Shown here piece after piece: positions 24,752 to 35,666 of a stretch of DNA of 64,000 nt (its first letter is position 1; the number at the start of each line of letters is the position of its first letter). This DNA comes from Streptomyces violaceusniger Tu 4113 (lineage in GTDB: Bacteria; Actinomycetota; Actinomycetes; Streptomycetales; Streptomycetaceae). The stretch lies in NCBI RefSeq assembly GCF_000147815.2, contig NC_015957.1, positions 4,650,001 through 4,714,000 of the forward strand, given 5' to 3'. The notes beneath the pieces were generated by a model. It was given only the letters and a program-made list of their open reading frames with translations, was not told where the DNA came from and searched no databases. Position numbers and translations under genes: made by a program.

Positions 24752-25528
24752 TCAGCCGAGTCCGCCGACGACGATCTGGTCCCAGTCGATGACCGAGCCG
24801 GTGACGACGCCGCTGCGGTCGGAGAGCAGGAGGACGACGAAATCGGCGATCTCGTCGACCTGGCCGAGCTTGCCCATCGGCTGGGCGCGGGCCGCCTCCT
24901 CGCGCCAATCGTCCCCGGCGCCGTGGAAGGCGCGCTGGACGGCGTCCTCGCCCTCGGTCTCGGTCCAGCCGAGGTTGAGGCCGTTGATACGGACGCGGTC
25001 CCAGCGGTGCGCGTGGGCGGCGTTGCGGGTGAGGCCCGCGAGCCCGGCCTTCGCGGCGGAGTACGGCGCCAGGAACGGAAACCCGCCGTGTGCGCAGTTG
25101 GAGATGATGTTGACGATGGTCCCCGGAGCCTTCCTGGCCACCATGTCGGCGACGGCGGCCTGCATGGCGAAGAACGGGGCGCGCAGATTGATCGCGATAT
25201 GCGCGTCGAAGAGCTCGGGGGTGGTGTCCAGCAGCGTTCCGCGGGAGGTGAGCCCGGCGGAGTTGACCAGGCAGTCGATCCTGCCGTGGGCCGCCACCAC
25301 CTCCGCCACACTGCCCCGCGCCTGCGCGGGATCGGCCAGATCGGCGCGGTGGAACGAGGCGGTGGCCCCCTGGGCGGTGAGTTCCCCGGCGAGCGGCTCG
25401 CCGACGTCGGGGCGGCGTCCGGTGAAGGCGACCGTGGCCCCTTCGCGGGCGGCGGCGCGGACGATACCGGCGCCGACTCCCTGGCTGCCTCCGTTGACCA
25501 GGACGATCTTGTCCTGCAGCAGTCCCAT
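24752..25528 (-). CDS. Short-chain dehydrogenase/reductase (SDR)
   Basis: 258 residues from the ATG ending at 25528, with AAGGAG upstream. Classical SDR: NAD motif NGGSQGVGAGI (Gly-rich loop), NSAGL, catalytic Ser in IVNIISNCAHGG and YSAAKAG (Tyr and Lys). C-terminal WDQIVVGGLG. Lies between the PhyH oxygenase and the Gfo enzymes, in the same operon; probably oxidises or reduces a hydroxyl of the same substrate. Confidence 0.9.
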   Translation of the reverse strand: MGLLQDKIVLVNGGSQGVGAGIVRAAAREGATVAFTGRRPDVGEPLAGELTAQGATASFHRADLADPAQARGSVAEVVAAHGRIDCLVNSAGLTSRGTLLDTTPELFDAHIAINLRAPFFAMQAAVADMVARKAPGTIVNIISNCAHGGFPFLAPYSAAKAGLAGLTRNAAHAHRWDRVRINGLNLGWTETEGEDAVQRAFHGAGDDWREEAARAQPMGKLGQVDEIADFVVLLLSDRSGVVTGSVIDWDQIVVGGLG

Positions 25529-25544
25529 CAGCGATCCGTCTCCT

Positions 25545-26723
25545 TCAGCTCTTGCGGCGCTCGGCGCCTGCCCGCAGCTCGGCGCGCAGGGTGTCCGGGG
25601 TCCAGTCCTGCTCCAGGGCGCGCCGGACGATGTCGGCCTGGGAGTCCGGGGCGAGGCCGCCGACGGGCGGGTCGAGGTCGAGGTTGGTGGGGAAGGGGTA
25701 GCCCTCGGCACAGGCCGCGACGACGTTGTGCAGCCAGTCCTCGGAGGCGCCTTCCGCCTTGCGCTGCCGCAGCACGGGGAAGACGGAGTCGACGACCGCC
25801 GCGCGGTCGACGGTCTCCATGGCGCGGCCGAAGGCGGAGGAGATCTGCAGCAGATTCGCCATCCGCTGGATGTCCGTGGAGCGATTGTGCCCGGCGGCGT
25901 GGAAGAGAGCTGGGTTGAAGAAGACCGCGTCGCCCGCCTCCAGCGGCAGTTGGACATGGTGCTCGGCGAAGTAGGCCATGAACTCCGGGCGGCGCCAGGC
26001 CAGGTAGCCGGGCTCGTACGCTTGCGAGTACGGCAGGTAGAGCGTCGGGCCGGACTCGACGGGCATGGCGCAGTGGGCGACCGCGCCCTGCAGGGTCAGC
26101 ACGGGGGAGAGCCGGTGGACATGGGCCGGAAATGCCGCGGCCTGCGACTCGGAGAGGAAGCCGAGGTGATAGTCGCGGTGCACGCTCTGCGCCGCGCCGC
26201 CCGGGTTGACCTGGTTGATCTGTGAGGTGAGCTGGTAGCCGGGGCCCAGCCAGGCGGTGGCCACCAGGGCGAGGAGGTCGTTGGCGTAGTAGTCGGCGAA
26301 GACCTCCGGCGCGCCCAGGGCCAGCTTCTCCAGCGCGTTCCAGACCCGGTCGTTGGTGCCGGGCTTGGCGAAGTGGTCACCGCGGGCGGAGCCCGCCGCC
26401 CGCTCCTCCTCGATCAGCGTCGTGAACGCCTCGGTGGCCCGGTCGAGGACCGACCGGTCGGGGAAGGCGCCCTTGAACACCACGATGCCGGGGCCGTCCA
26501 GCAGGGCGTCCACCAGTTCCGCCTGCGCCTCCCGGCGGCCGGGCGCCGTGGCGGCCCGGGCGCGCAGGCGGTCGCCGTCGTAGACGGGGACGTGTCGTTC
26601 CACGGCGTCGGCGCCGGGGTGGTCGCCGGGGTCGGGGGTCCGCTCGACCAGGGCGCGGAAGGCGTCGAGAGTGCAGTCGGCCTCACTGAGCCAGACATGA
26701 GACCTCGGAGCGACGAGGGACAT
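25545..26723 (-). CDS. Phytanoyl-CoA dioxygenase (PhyH) family Fe(II)/2-oxoglutarate enzyme
   Basis: 392 residues from the ATG ending at 26723. The Fe ligands are visible as His and Asp in SVHRDYHLGF and the distal His in FHAAGHNRS; the Arg that follows would bind 2-oxoglutarate. Hydroxylates an unknown substrate. First gene of a four-gene operon running leftward and divergent from the LacI regulator gene, so expression probably depends on that regulator. Confidence 0.85.
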   Translation of the reverse strand: MSLVAPRSHVWLSEADCTLDAFRALVERTPDPGDHPGADAVERHVPVYDGDRLRARAATAPGRREAQAELVDALLDGPGIVVFKGAFPDRSVLDRATEAFTTLIEEERAAGSARGDHFAKPGTNDRVWNALEKLALGAPEVFADYYANDLLALVATAWLGPGYQLTSQINQVNPGGAAQSVHRDYHLGFLSESQAAAFPAHVHRLSPVLTLQGAVAHCAMPVESGPTLYLPYSQAYEPGYLAWRRPEFMAYFAEHHVQLPLEAGDAVFFNPALFHAAGHNRSTDIQRMANLLQISSAFGRAMETVDRAAVVDSVFPVLRQRKAEGASEDWLHNVVAACAEGYPFPTNLDLDPPVGGLAPDSQADIVRRALEQDWTPDTLRAELRAGAERRKS

Positions 26724-26833
26724 GATGCTTTCCGGTCCTTCCCGTGGGCTGCGGCTTTCTGTCAGTGTTGTGATCAGCCGAGCATCGGGCAATCCTCAGC
26801 AGTCCATCAAAAACCCCTCATGGAGGCGCGCCG

Positions 26834-27865
26834 ATGTCCCATCCGTATCCGATCCGGGAGATCGCCCGGCAGGCGGGTCTGAGCGAGGCCACCGTCGACC
26901 GGGTGCTGAACAACCGGGGCGGCGTGCGCGAGAGCACCATCCGGGAGGTCCACCAGGCGATCAAGGACCTGGACCGGCAGCGGACCCAGGTCCGTATCGG
27001 CGGCCGCACCTTCATGATCGACATCGTGATGCAGGCGCCGGAGCGCTTCTCCCTGGCGGTCCGCGCCGCCCTGGAGGCGGAGCTGCCGGCGCTGCGCCCC
27101 GCGGTGCTGCGCTCGCGCTTCCACTTCCGCGAGACCGGTCCGGTGGAGGAACTGATCGCCACGCTGGACCGCGTGGCCGCGCGCGGCGGCTCCCAGGGGA
27201 TCGTCCTGAAGGCGCCCGACGTCCCGGAGGTCACGGCGGCCGTCGGCCGCCTGGCCGCCGTGGGCATACCGGTCGTGACCCTGGTGACCGATCTGCCCGG
27301 CAGCGCGCGCCGGTCCTACGTCGGCATCGACAACCGCGCCGCCGGCGCCACCGCCGCGTACCTCCTGGGACAGTGGCTCGGTGACCGCCCCGGCAATGTG
27401 CTCACCACCATCAGCCGCGGCTTCTTCCGCGGGGAGGAGGAACGCGAGATGGGGTTCCGCAGCGCCCTGCGCAACGCCCATCCCGGGCGCACGCTGGTCG
27501 AGGTCACCGACAGCGACGGTCTGGACGCCACCCAGCGTGACCTGGTCCTGCGGGCGCTGCGCCACGACCCGGAGATCCGGGCGGTCTACTCGATCGGCGG
27601 CGGCAACACCGCCACGATGCAAGCCTTCGAGGAACTGGGCCGCGCCTACGAGGTGTTCATCGCCCACGACCTCGACCACGACAACACCCGGCTGCTGCGC
27701 GAGCGCCGGCTGTCCGCGGTGCTCCACCACGACCTGCGCCAGGACATGCGCCGCGCCTGCCAGATCATCATGCGGGCCCACGGAGCCCTGCCCGACGACG
27801 GCCCCGCCCTGCCCTCGCCCATCCAAGTCGTCACGCCGTACAACATGCCGTCCGACCTGGTCTGA
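26834..27865 (+). CDS. LacI family transcriptional regulator
   Basis: 343 residues. The LacI helix-turn-helix covers 5-50 (IREIARQAGLSEATVDRVLN). The sugar-binding-protein-like domain follows (FMIDIVMQAP; ARRSYVGIDNRAAGATAAYL; SIGGGNTATMQAFEE). It is the RbsB/xylose-type branch, in which polyols and inositols are common effectors. Divergent from PhyH-SDR-Gfo-Gfo, with 110 bases between starts; no clean long palindrome was found there apart from a central TGATCA. Confidence 0.9.
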   Translation: MSHPYPIREIARQAGLSEATVDRVLNNRGGVRESTIREVHQAIKDLDRQRTQVRIGGRTFMIDIVMQAPERFSLAVRAALEAELPALRPAVLRSRFHFRETGPVEELIATLDRVAARGGSQGIVLKAPDVPEVTAAVGRLAAVGIPVVTLVTDLPGSARRSYVGIDNRAAGATAAYLLGQWLGDRPGNVLTTISRGFFRGEEEREMGFRSALRNAHPGRTLVEVTDSDGLDATQRDLVLRALRHDPEIRAVYSIGGGNTATMQAFEELGRAYEVFIAHDLDHDNTRLLRERRLSAVLHHDLRQDMRRACQIIMRAHGALPDDGPALPSPIQVVTPYNMPSDLV

Positions 27866-28011
27866 GACGCCTGCCCGCGGCGCACTCCCGTCCGCTTGGC
27901 GATATTCCGTTGAACCATGTCGCTCGTGCCACTGGGAGCCGTTTCCGCCCTCGCCTAGCGTCGGGACAGGGCCAGACGGACTGGCCATGACCGCATGTGA
28001 GGGAACATTTC

Positions 28012-28707
28012 ATGCTCGCCCAGATTGTCCTGTTCGACGGCTTCGACCTCCTCGATGTGCTCGCCCCCTACGAAGTGCTGCACGCCGGTGGCATGGCTGC
28101 CGGGGGAATGCTGCGCGCCGAGCTGGTGTCCGCCGAGGGGCCGCGTGAGGTGGTGAGCGGGGTCGGCGGTGTGCCGCTGCGCGCCACGGCCGCCCTGGAT
28201 CCCGCGACGGCGGACCTGGTCGTGGTCCCCGGTGCGGCCGGCCGGGTCGGAGAACCCGGCGAGGTCCCCGATCTCGACGCGGACGCGGACGGGGGCGAGT
28301 GGCGGGAGCACGAATTCATCCCCGTAACTCTGGGCCGCGCCGTGAACACCGGCCTGCCGGGGCTGCTGAAGGCGGCCATGGACCGTCCGGAGGTGACCGT
28401 CGCCACGGTGTGCGGCGGCTCGCTCGTCCTGGCCATGGCCGGTCTGCTGGAGGGCCGCTGGGCCACCACCCACCACATGGGCCTGGACATGCTCGACGCC
28501 ACCGGTGTCAACGTGGTCCGGGCCCGTGTCGTCGACGACGGCGACCTGGTCACCGGCGCCGGTGTCACCTCCGGGCTCGATCTGGGTCTGTACCTGCTGG
28601 AGCGCGAACTGGGGCCGCAGATCGCCCACGCCGTCGAGGAGCTGTTCGCCTACGAGCGCCGCGGCACCCCCTGGCGCCACCACGGGCCGTCGCCCATCGC
28701 CCTGTGA
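28012..28707 (+). CDS. DJ-1/PfpI superfamily protein (1)
   Basis: 231 residues from the ATG at 28012 with GAGGGA at the usual distance. N-terminal IVLFDGFDLLDVLAPYEVL and nucleophile elbow TVCGGSLVLAMAGLLEGR, where Cys is the conserved nucleophile, then THHMGLDMLD. Closest in layout to isonitrile-hydratase/GATase1-like transcription factor fragments without a DNA-binding part. Upstream of a small beta-rich protein gene by 53 bases; function unproven. Confidence 0.85.
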   Translation: MLAQIVLFDGFDLLDVLAPYEVLHAGGMAAGGMLRAELVSAEGPREVVSGVGGVPLRATAALDPATADLVVVPGAAGRVGEPGEVPDLDADADGGEWREHEFIPVTLGRAVNTGLPGLLKAAMDRPEVTVATVCGGSLVLAMAGLLEGRWATTHHMGLDMLDATGVNVVRARVVDDGDLVTGAGVTSGLDLGLYLLERELGPQIAHAVEELFAYERRGTPWRHHGPSPIAL

Positions 28708-28760
28708 CCACACCGCCCCAGCGCAATCCGCCCCGACCCACGTTGAGGAAGCACACCACC

Positions 28761-29081
28761 ATGTCCGTTGAAGGCACCTGGGATCTGACCGTCTCCACCC
28801 CCATCGGGCGGATCAAGGCCGTGGCCGAATTCCGCGACGAGGACGGCACGTTGACCGGTACGGCTCACGGCGCGGGGGAGGAGGTCCCGTTGGCCGATGT
28901 GGCGATCGAGGGTGACCGGCTCACCTGGCGGCAGGCCATCACCAAGCCCATGCGTCTGAACCTCGCGTTCACCATGACGGTCGACGGCGAGACGATGACC
29001 GGTACCTCCAAGGCCGGGCGGCTGCCCTCCTCCAAGGTCACCGGAGAGCGCCGGGCCGTCCCCGTGGCAGCGGAGGGCTGA
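28761..29081 (+). CDS. Small conserved-looking protein, predicted beta-barrel, function unknown
   Basis: 106 residues from the ATG at 28761 with GAGGAAG upstream. The sequence alternates strands (WDLTVSTPIGRIKAVAEFRD, GTLTGTAHGAG, FTMTVDGETMTGTSKAG), suggesting a compact lipocalin-like or fatty-acid-binding-like beta-sheet. No signal peptide or membrane segment. Cotranscribed with the DJ-1-like gene. Not assigned to a family by sight. Confidence 0.65.
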   Translation: MSVEGTWDLTVSTPIGRIKAVAEFRDEDGTLTGTAHGAGEEVPLADVAIEGDRLTWRQAITKPMRLNLAFTMTVDGETMTGTSKAGRLPSSKVTGERRAVPVAAEG

Positions 29082-29122
29082 CGCTCCCCGAGTCCGGGGC
29101 GGTAGCGGAGATGCGGCTCGGC

Positions 29123-29839
29123 TCAGACGAACTGCTGGATCACCAGCGCGGTCGCGCTCGCCACCGCGAGCACCATGGCGACACCCCTGGTGCGCCGCAT
29201 GTCCAGTCTGCTCGACAGCGGGCGGGCGAGCAGCACCCCGATCGCCGCGGCCGGGGCGAGCAGCGCGGTGTGCCACAGGCTGTACGTGTGCACCGCTCCG
29301 GTCGCCGCCAGGATGGCCAGGCTCATCACGGAACCGGCCAGGAAGAACCCGCTCATCGTGGCGCGCAGCCGCGGTCCGCTCAGGCGCTGCCAGACCATGG
29401 CCATCGGCGGCCCTCCGATGGAGGTCGCCGTGCCCATCAGCCCCGACATCAGGCCCGCCAGCAGCACCGCACGCCGTCGCGGCGCCGGAACGAAGCCGCG
29501 CAGGCTCACCACGACGCCCGCGAGGACGACCACGGCGACGAGGAGGGCGAGTTGCCGGGCGGGCAGCACGGCGACCAGCGCCGCGCCGCCCGCCGCGCCC
29601 GGCACCCGCCCGGCCAGCGCCCATCCCGCGCCTCGCAGATCCAGCTGGCCGCCCTCCAGCACCAGGACCGCGGCCGTGACCCCGGTGGCGAGCAGCAGGA
29701 CCACCACCGGGGTGAGCGAAGGGTCGAATATCGCGATCACCGGGGCGGCCAGCAGGCCGAGCCCGAAGCCGATGGAGACCTGGAACAGCGCCCCGACCGC
29801 CACCGTGATGAAGAGCAGGGTGAACTCCGGCGGGCTCAT
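29123..29839 (-). CDS. TauE/SafE family sulfite/organosulfonate exporter
   Basis: 238 residues with about eight membrane segments. The pattern GALFQVSIGFGLGLLAAPV near the start and MSGLMGTATSIGGPPMAMV in the second half are the two repeats of the TauE/SafE fold. Starts at ATG in ATGA overlap with the ATP-binding gene, so it is the last gene of the ABC importer operon. The family exports sulfite, sulfoacetate or similar anions, which makes its coupling to an importer notable. Confidence 0.87.
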   Translation of the reverse strand: MSPPEFTLLFITVAVGALFQVSIGFGLGLLAAPVIAIFDPSLTPVVVLLLATGVTAAVLVLEGGQLDLRGAGWALAGRVPGAAGGAALVAVLPARQLALLVAVVVLAGVVVSLRGFVPAPRRRAVLLAGLMSGLMGTATSIGGPPMAMVWQRLSGPRLRATMSGFFLAGSVMSLAILAATGAVHTYSLWHTALLAPAAAIGVLLARPLSSRLDMRRTRGVAMVLAVASATALVIQQFV

Positions 29840-30892
29840 GCTTCCGTCGGCCCGGTGCCCAGCGGGAAGTGACACAGGCCCTCGTGCGGCTCCCGCCCGG
29901 GGTCCGCCGTGGCGTCACGGGTGACGACCGGAGGGGCGAGCTCGGCGCACCGGGCCTCGCTCTTCCAGCAGCGGGTGCGGAACCGGCAGCCCGACGGGAT
30001 GTCGAACGGGGAAGGGATCTCCCCGCGCAACTGGATCTCGTCGTCGTCCTGGGCCTGCCCGGACACGTCGAGCGTGGGCGCGGCGGACATCAGGGCGGCG
30101 GTGTAGGGATGCAGGGGGCGGTCGAAGACGTCCTCGGTGGGACCGTGTTCGATGACCTTGCCGAGATACATCACCGTCACCCGGTCCGAGACATGCCGGA
30201 CCACGGACAGGTCATGGGAGATGAAGACGTAGGAGACACCGAGCCGTTCCCGCAGCTCGGAGAGGACATTGAGCACTTGGGCCTGCACCGACAGGTCCAG
30301 CGCGGACACGGGCTCGTCGCACACGATGAGGTCGGGGTCCAGCGCCAGCGCGCGGGCGATGCCGATGCGCTGCCGCTGCCCGCCGGAGAACTCGTTCGGG
30401 TAGCGGTGGGCGTCGCTCTCCCGCAGTCCGACCAGCGACAGCAGCTCACGGACCCGTCGCTCCCGCGCCTGTGCCGTGGGCACGACATCGCGGTGGGTGC
30501 GCCACGGCTCGCCGATGAGATCGGCCGCGGACATCCGGGCGTTGAGCGAGGCGAAGGGGTCCTGGAACACCATCTGCACCCGGCGCCGCCAGGCCAGCAG
30601 CTCCTTGCCCTTGAGGGTGAACGGATCGGTGCCGTTGAAGCGCACCGTCCCCGAGTCCGGCCGCTCAAGACCGAGCACCACTCTGGCCAGGGTCGACTTG
30701 CCGCATCCGGACTCGCCCACCAGACCGAGGGTCTCCCCGCGCTCGACCCGTACATCGACTCCGTCCAGCGCGGTCAGGCGCCGACGGCCATGGCCGAACG
30801 ACTTGGTCACACCGCGGACTTCGAGCAGTGGCGGGGGAGTGGCCGAGCCATCGGCCCGCGGGCCCGCGGCCGTGGTGTCGGTGAGGGGCGTC

Positions 30893-30900
<8 letters not shown>
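29836..30900 (-). CDS. ABC transporter ATP-binding protein, OppF/DppF type
   Basis: 354 residues. Walker [11 protein letters not shown]-loop MVFQDP, signature [15 protein letters not shown], Walker [14 protein letters not shown]-loop FISHDLSVV. The C-terminal oligopeptide-transporter domain ([10 protein letters not shown], with further Cys) can hold a Fe-S cluster. Second of two paired ATPases of the importer. Its start overlaps the OppD-type gene. Confidence 0.93.
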
Positions 30901-31902
<1,002 letters not shown>

Positions 31903-31906
<4 letters not shown>

Positions 31907-32877
31907 GCGATCATCTCCGAGGGAACAGCGGCGCGGTTGCCGCGCCGCTTCCGGGGCAGTGTCAGCCGCCAGCGCTGGGCGGGGTCGGTGGCCAGGCGGA
32001 CCCAGGCGGCGAGCACCGTGGCCGACACCGTGGTGAGCACGATCGCGAAGCCCGGCAGCACGGCGATCCACCAGGCCGTCTGCAGGTACTGGCGCCCTTG
32101 GGCCACCATCAGCCCCCAGCTCACATCGGGGGGCTGGATGCCGATGCCGAGGAAGCTCAAGGACGACTCGGTCAGCATGACGAAACAGAAGTCGAGCGTG
32201 GCCACGGTCAGCAGCGTGGGCAGCGCGATCGGCAGAATGTGCCGGTAGATGATGTTCCGGCTCGGTGTGCCGAAGGTCCGGGCCGCGTCGACGAACAGAC
32301 GGCTTCTGAGCTCGGCCGACTCCGCGCGGGCGGTGCGCAGATAGACCGGGACGCGCGCGATGGCGAGGATCAGCACGATGTTCATCGCGCTGGGCGCGAA
32401 GACATACAGCACGACGACCGCGATCAGCAGGGACGGGAAGCTGAGGATGACATCGGCGACGCGCATCGCCACGTTCTCGCGCATCCCTCCGTGGTATCCG
32501 GCCCACAGCCCCAGCGCCGAGCCGATCAGCAGCGAGCACAGCACCGCGGGCACCGCGATGGACAGCGTCGTCCCGGCGGCGTCCACCAGCCGTGCCAGCA
32601 CGCTGCGTCCCAGCACATCGGTGCCCAGCAGCCCGTAGAAGCCGTGGTCGAGGGAGGGCGGGCGCAGCGAGGCGCGGAGGTTCTGCCGTACGGCTCGGTC
32701 CCCGATGAACAGCCGGCCGAACAGCGCGATCAGGAACACCGCGGCGAGGACGACGGCCGCGCCGGCCGCGCCCCGGTCCCTGCCGAGCAGCAGCCACCAG
32801 CGGGGCGGTCGGGTGCGTGACGTGGCGGCCTCGGCTTCACCTGAGGGACGGCCGGTGGGGTCGGCGGGCTCGGTCAT
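31903..32877 (-). CDS. ABC transporter permease, DppC type
   Basis: 324 residues from an ATG with GAAGGAG six bases upstream. An N-terminal tail and one membrane segment are followed by five more; the binding-protein-dependent transport signature (EAA loop) is in ESAELRSRLFVDAARTFGTP. GTDVLGRSVLARLVDAAGTT is typical of DppC. Partner of the DppB-type permease encoded just upstream. Confidence 0.92.
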
Positions 32878-32891
32878 GGTGGCTCCTTCGC

Positions 32892-33821
32892 TCACGCCGG
32901 CACCGCCTGGCGCACTCGGGGGTCGATCAGGGCGTGGCAGACGTCGACGAGGATGTTCAGCGCGAAGATCGTCACCGCCGTGATCAGAACGGCGGCCTGC
33001 AACACCGCGAAGTCCCGCTGCAAAATCGAGTCGATCATGAGCTTGCCGATTCCGGGCCAGCCGAAGATCGTTTCCACGATCACCGCCCCGTTGACCAGAC
33101 CGACGGTGAGATCCCCGGCGACGGTCAGCACGGGCGTGATGGAGTTGCGCAGGGCGTGCCCGAACACCACGCGCTTGGGGTCGGCTCCCTTGCTGCGCGC
33201 GACCTTGACGTAGGGCGCGGACAGCGCGCCGACCATGCTGCCGCGCACCACCTGCACCAGCACGCCGAACGGACGGATCAGCAAGGTGGCGATGGGCAGC
33301 ACCCAGATCTCGGGGCCGCCCAGGGTGCCGGAGGTCGGCAGCCAGCCCAGGCCCACGCCGAAGACCAGCACACCCATGATCGCGAACCAGAAGTCGGGGA
33401 TGCTGGCCGCGGTCATCGACAGCAGACCGGCGATCCGGTCGATGAGCGAGTTGGGCCGGTAGGCGGCCAGGCTTCCGACCAGCAGCGCCCCGAGGATCGC
33501 CAGGAGCATGGTCATCCCGGCGAGTTGGAGCGTGACGGGGAACGCCTTGAGCACCATCGAACCGGCCGACTCGCCGGTGCGCAGCGAGGTGCCGAAGTCG
33601 AGTTGCGCGGCATTGATGAGGTAGTCCCACAACTGCACCGGAATGGAGTCGTCGAAGCCGTGGGCGGCGGAGAATTCCGCCCGCTGCTGGGCAGTCGCGC
33701 TCAGCGGGAGGTAGAGATCGACGGGGCTGCCGGTGAGGCGCGCCAGGCAGAACACGCCCAGCACCACGAACACCAGCGGGATCGCGCTGGAGACGATGCG
33801 CTTGCGCAGGAAGGACGTCAT
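32892..33821 (-). CDS. ABC transporter permease, DppB type
   Basis: 309 residues with six membrane segments. DppB signature: LGVFCLARLTGSPVDLYLPL at the start, LDFGTSLRTGESAG and the EAA loop VRGSMVGALSAPYVKVARSKGA. It starts one base after the stop of the binding-protein gene, so translation is coupled. Confidence 0.92.
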   Translation of the reverse strand: MTSFLRKRIVSSAIPLVFVVLGVFCLARLTGSPVDLYLPLSATAQQRAEFSAAHGFDDSIPVQLWDYLINAAQLDFGTSLRTGESAGSMVLKAFPVTLQLAGMTMLLAILGALLVGSLAAYRPNSLIDRIAGLLSMTAASIPDFWFAIMGVLVFGVGLGWLPTSGTLGGPEIWVLPIATLLIRPFGVLVQVVRGSMVGALSAPYVKVARSKGADPKRVVFGHALRNSITPVLTVAGDLTVGLVNGAVIVETIFGWPGIGKLMIDSILQRDFAVLQAAVLITAVTIFALNILVDVCHALIDPRVRQAVPA

Positions 33822-33822
33822 A

Positions 33823-35421
33823 TCAGCGCCTCCCCGCCGTCGTCGCCGGACTGACCTCGGAGAGCCGCATCTCGTCCCCGGTGGCGGAGTCCGGCCGGTA
33901 GCGCACCGACGGCGACAGTCCGAGCAGCCCGCGCATATGAGCCAGGTAGGCGTACTGCACGACCGACGTGTTCTGGTAGGCGAGCACGTCGGCGAACGCC
34001 TTCTGCCGGGCCTTGCCGGAGCGCGCGTCCGCCGCGGCGATGCGCCGGTCGAGGTCCTTGGTGCCGAAGGTGGACTGGGGGCCGTCGCTCTGCAGGTACT
34101 GACTCGTGGTGAAGGCCGCGTCCCCGGCCTGGTTGCCGTGCATGATCAGCAGCGCCACCGGCCCGACACCACGGGGCAGCGGACGCAGTTGGTACTGAAG
34201 CTGGGTGGCGGTGTCCGCCATGCGTATCCTCACGTTCAGCCCCACCCGCGCCATCTCGTACTGCAGGGCCTCGGTCACTTCCGAGATTCCGGCGAACATG
34301 CCGTTGCGCGCGACGAGGGTGATCCGCCGGTGTACCGGGACGCCGTCGGCGGCCGCCTGCTTCACCAGCGCGCGGGCGGCGGCCTCCTGGTACGGGGCGG
34401 GGGCGAGGTCGTCGTTGTGGCCCACCACGCCGGGCGGGACCAATTGCGCGGCGGGCTTGGCCAGTCCGCCGAGAAGCGCGCCGATGATGCCCTTGCGGTC
34501 GATGGCCAGGCCGATCGCCTTGCGCACCCGGATGTCGTTGAGCGGCGCCTCGCGGCCGTCCAGACGCAGGGCGGTCGTCTCGTTGTTGGGGTAGGCGACG
34601 GTGTTGCCCTTGTCGGCGCTCGTGTGGTCCAGCGCCGTCGCGATGTCGGCCTCGCCCCTGTCGATCATCGCCGCGCGGACGCTCGCATCGCTCCGCCAGA
34701 CATACCTGGCCCGGGGGTAGGCGGGAGCCTCCCCCCAGTAGTCGGCGTTGCGGGCAAGGGAGATCGAGACACCGGTCTGCCACGACTTGACGGCGTAGGG
34801 GCCGGTCCCGATCGGTATGCGCACCTTGGCCTTGGTGTCGGTGGTGCGCGGCACTATCTCGACGAAGCTGAGCCGCAGCGGGAGGATGGGGTCGGTCTTC
34901 TCGGTGGTGACGGTCAGCCGGGTGGGGCTGACGGCGCGTACGTCGAGTTTCGCGTCGCCGAAGACATAGCCGTCCACGTTGCAGGCGAGATCGGAATTGA
35001 CGGCGCGGTCGATGGAGAACGCGGCGTCCTTCGCCGTGAACGGCCGCCCGTTCTGGAAGGTCACCCCCGGCCGGATGTCGAAGGTCCACGTCGTGGGCTT
35101 CGTCTGCCGCCAGCCGGTGGCCAGCAGCGGCTCCAGCTTGCCCGAGGTGGGGTCCCGTTCCACCAGCGGTTCGGTGATGTTGGAGCGGACGACGACACCG
35201 GTCGCGGTCAGCGATGACTCACAGGGCTCCAGCGTCGGCGGTTCCTGGGTCAGGACCACCCGCAGGGTGCGCCCGTCCGCGCTGCCGGCATCACCCGCCG
35301 TGTCACTGTTCGCCACGGCGCACGCGCTGGTGAGCAGCATCGTGCCCGTGGCCATAAAGGCGAGAACTGTATGGGCCCGGCCCCGTTCCGGGCGCGGACT
35401 GGAGGGTACGGAGGACTTCAT
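33823..35421 (-). CDS. ABC transporter substrate-binding lipoprotein (SBP family 5)
   Basis: 532 residues from the ATG ending at 35421; an ATG 57 bases upstream is an alternative. Lipobox MLLTSACAVA near residue 34. The family-5 (peptide/nickel/opine) fold is seen in LRVVLTQEPPTLEPCESS, GWRQTKPTTWTFDIRPGVTF and NGRPFTAKDAAFSIDRA. The first gene of a six-gene operon. The ligand is unknown; the attached TauE-type exporter suggests a sulfur-containing peptide, sulfonate conjugate or similar. Confidence 0.92.
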   Translation of the reverse strand: MKSSVPSSPRPERGRAHTVLAFMATGTMLLTSACAVANSDTAGDAGSADGRTLRVVLTQEPPTLEPCESSLTATGVVVRSNITEPLVERDPTSGKLEPLLATGWRQTKPTTWTFDIRPGVTFQNGRPFTAKDAAFSIDRAVNSDLACNVDGYVFGDAKLDVRAVSPTRLTVTTEKTDPILPLRLSFVEIVPRTTDTKAKVRIPIGTGPYAVKSWQTGVSISLARNADYWGEAPAYPRARYVWRSDASVRAAMIDRGEADIATALDHTSADKGNTVAYPNNETTALRLDGREAPLNDIRVRKAIGLAIDRKGIIGALLGGLAKPAAQLVPPGVVGHNDDLAPAPYQEAAARALVKQAAADGVPVHRRITLVARNGMFAGISEVTEALQYEMARVGLNVRIRMADTATQLQYQLRPLPRGVGPVALLIMHGNQAGDAAFTTSQYLQSDGPQSTFGTKDLDRRIAAADARSGKARQKAFADVLAYQNTSVVQYAYLAHMRGLLGLSPSVRYRPDSATGDEMRLSEVSPATTAGRR

Positions 35422-35521
35422 CGTCGGCGTATCTCCGAGGGTGGTGGCGGGTTGCCGCCCGAGAACGACAGTCGACATGGCTGTCTACACTTGCGTACCC
35501 GGTTTGTATTTGTGGACGCCG

Positions 35522-35550
35522 AAGCTAAACCTGAGATGCCGGGACGTCAA
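35522..35550 (-). promoter_or_regulatory. Promoter of the ABC importer operon
   Basis: On the minus strand, TTGACG (35550-35545), a 17-base spacer, then TAGCTT (35527-35522). Transcription would start about 35515, some 95 bases before the chosen start codon. Confidence 0.55.
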
Positions 35551-35666
35551 GAGACCTGACAACAAGCCCAGGTGGAGAGGGTCATGGTCGGGCCGGCCGA
35601 ATCATTGACAGCCTCAACAGCCCTGTGCAGAAATGAAGACAGCGGCTACATATGAGGACGGCGGTC

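Noticed and set aside
24608..24908. Longer N-terminus for the inositol-dehydrogenase-like protein
   Set aside because: It would be encoded through the tandem repeat and inside the SDR gene, with no ribosome binding site; MRIGIMGLG fits the family start.
32817..33854. 345-codon open frame on the plus strand
   Set aside because: Antisense to the DppB and DppC permease genes; composition typical of shadow frames.
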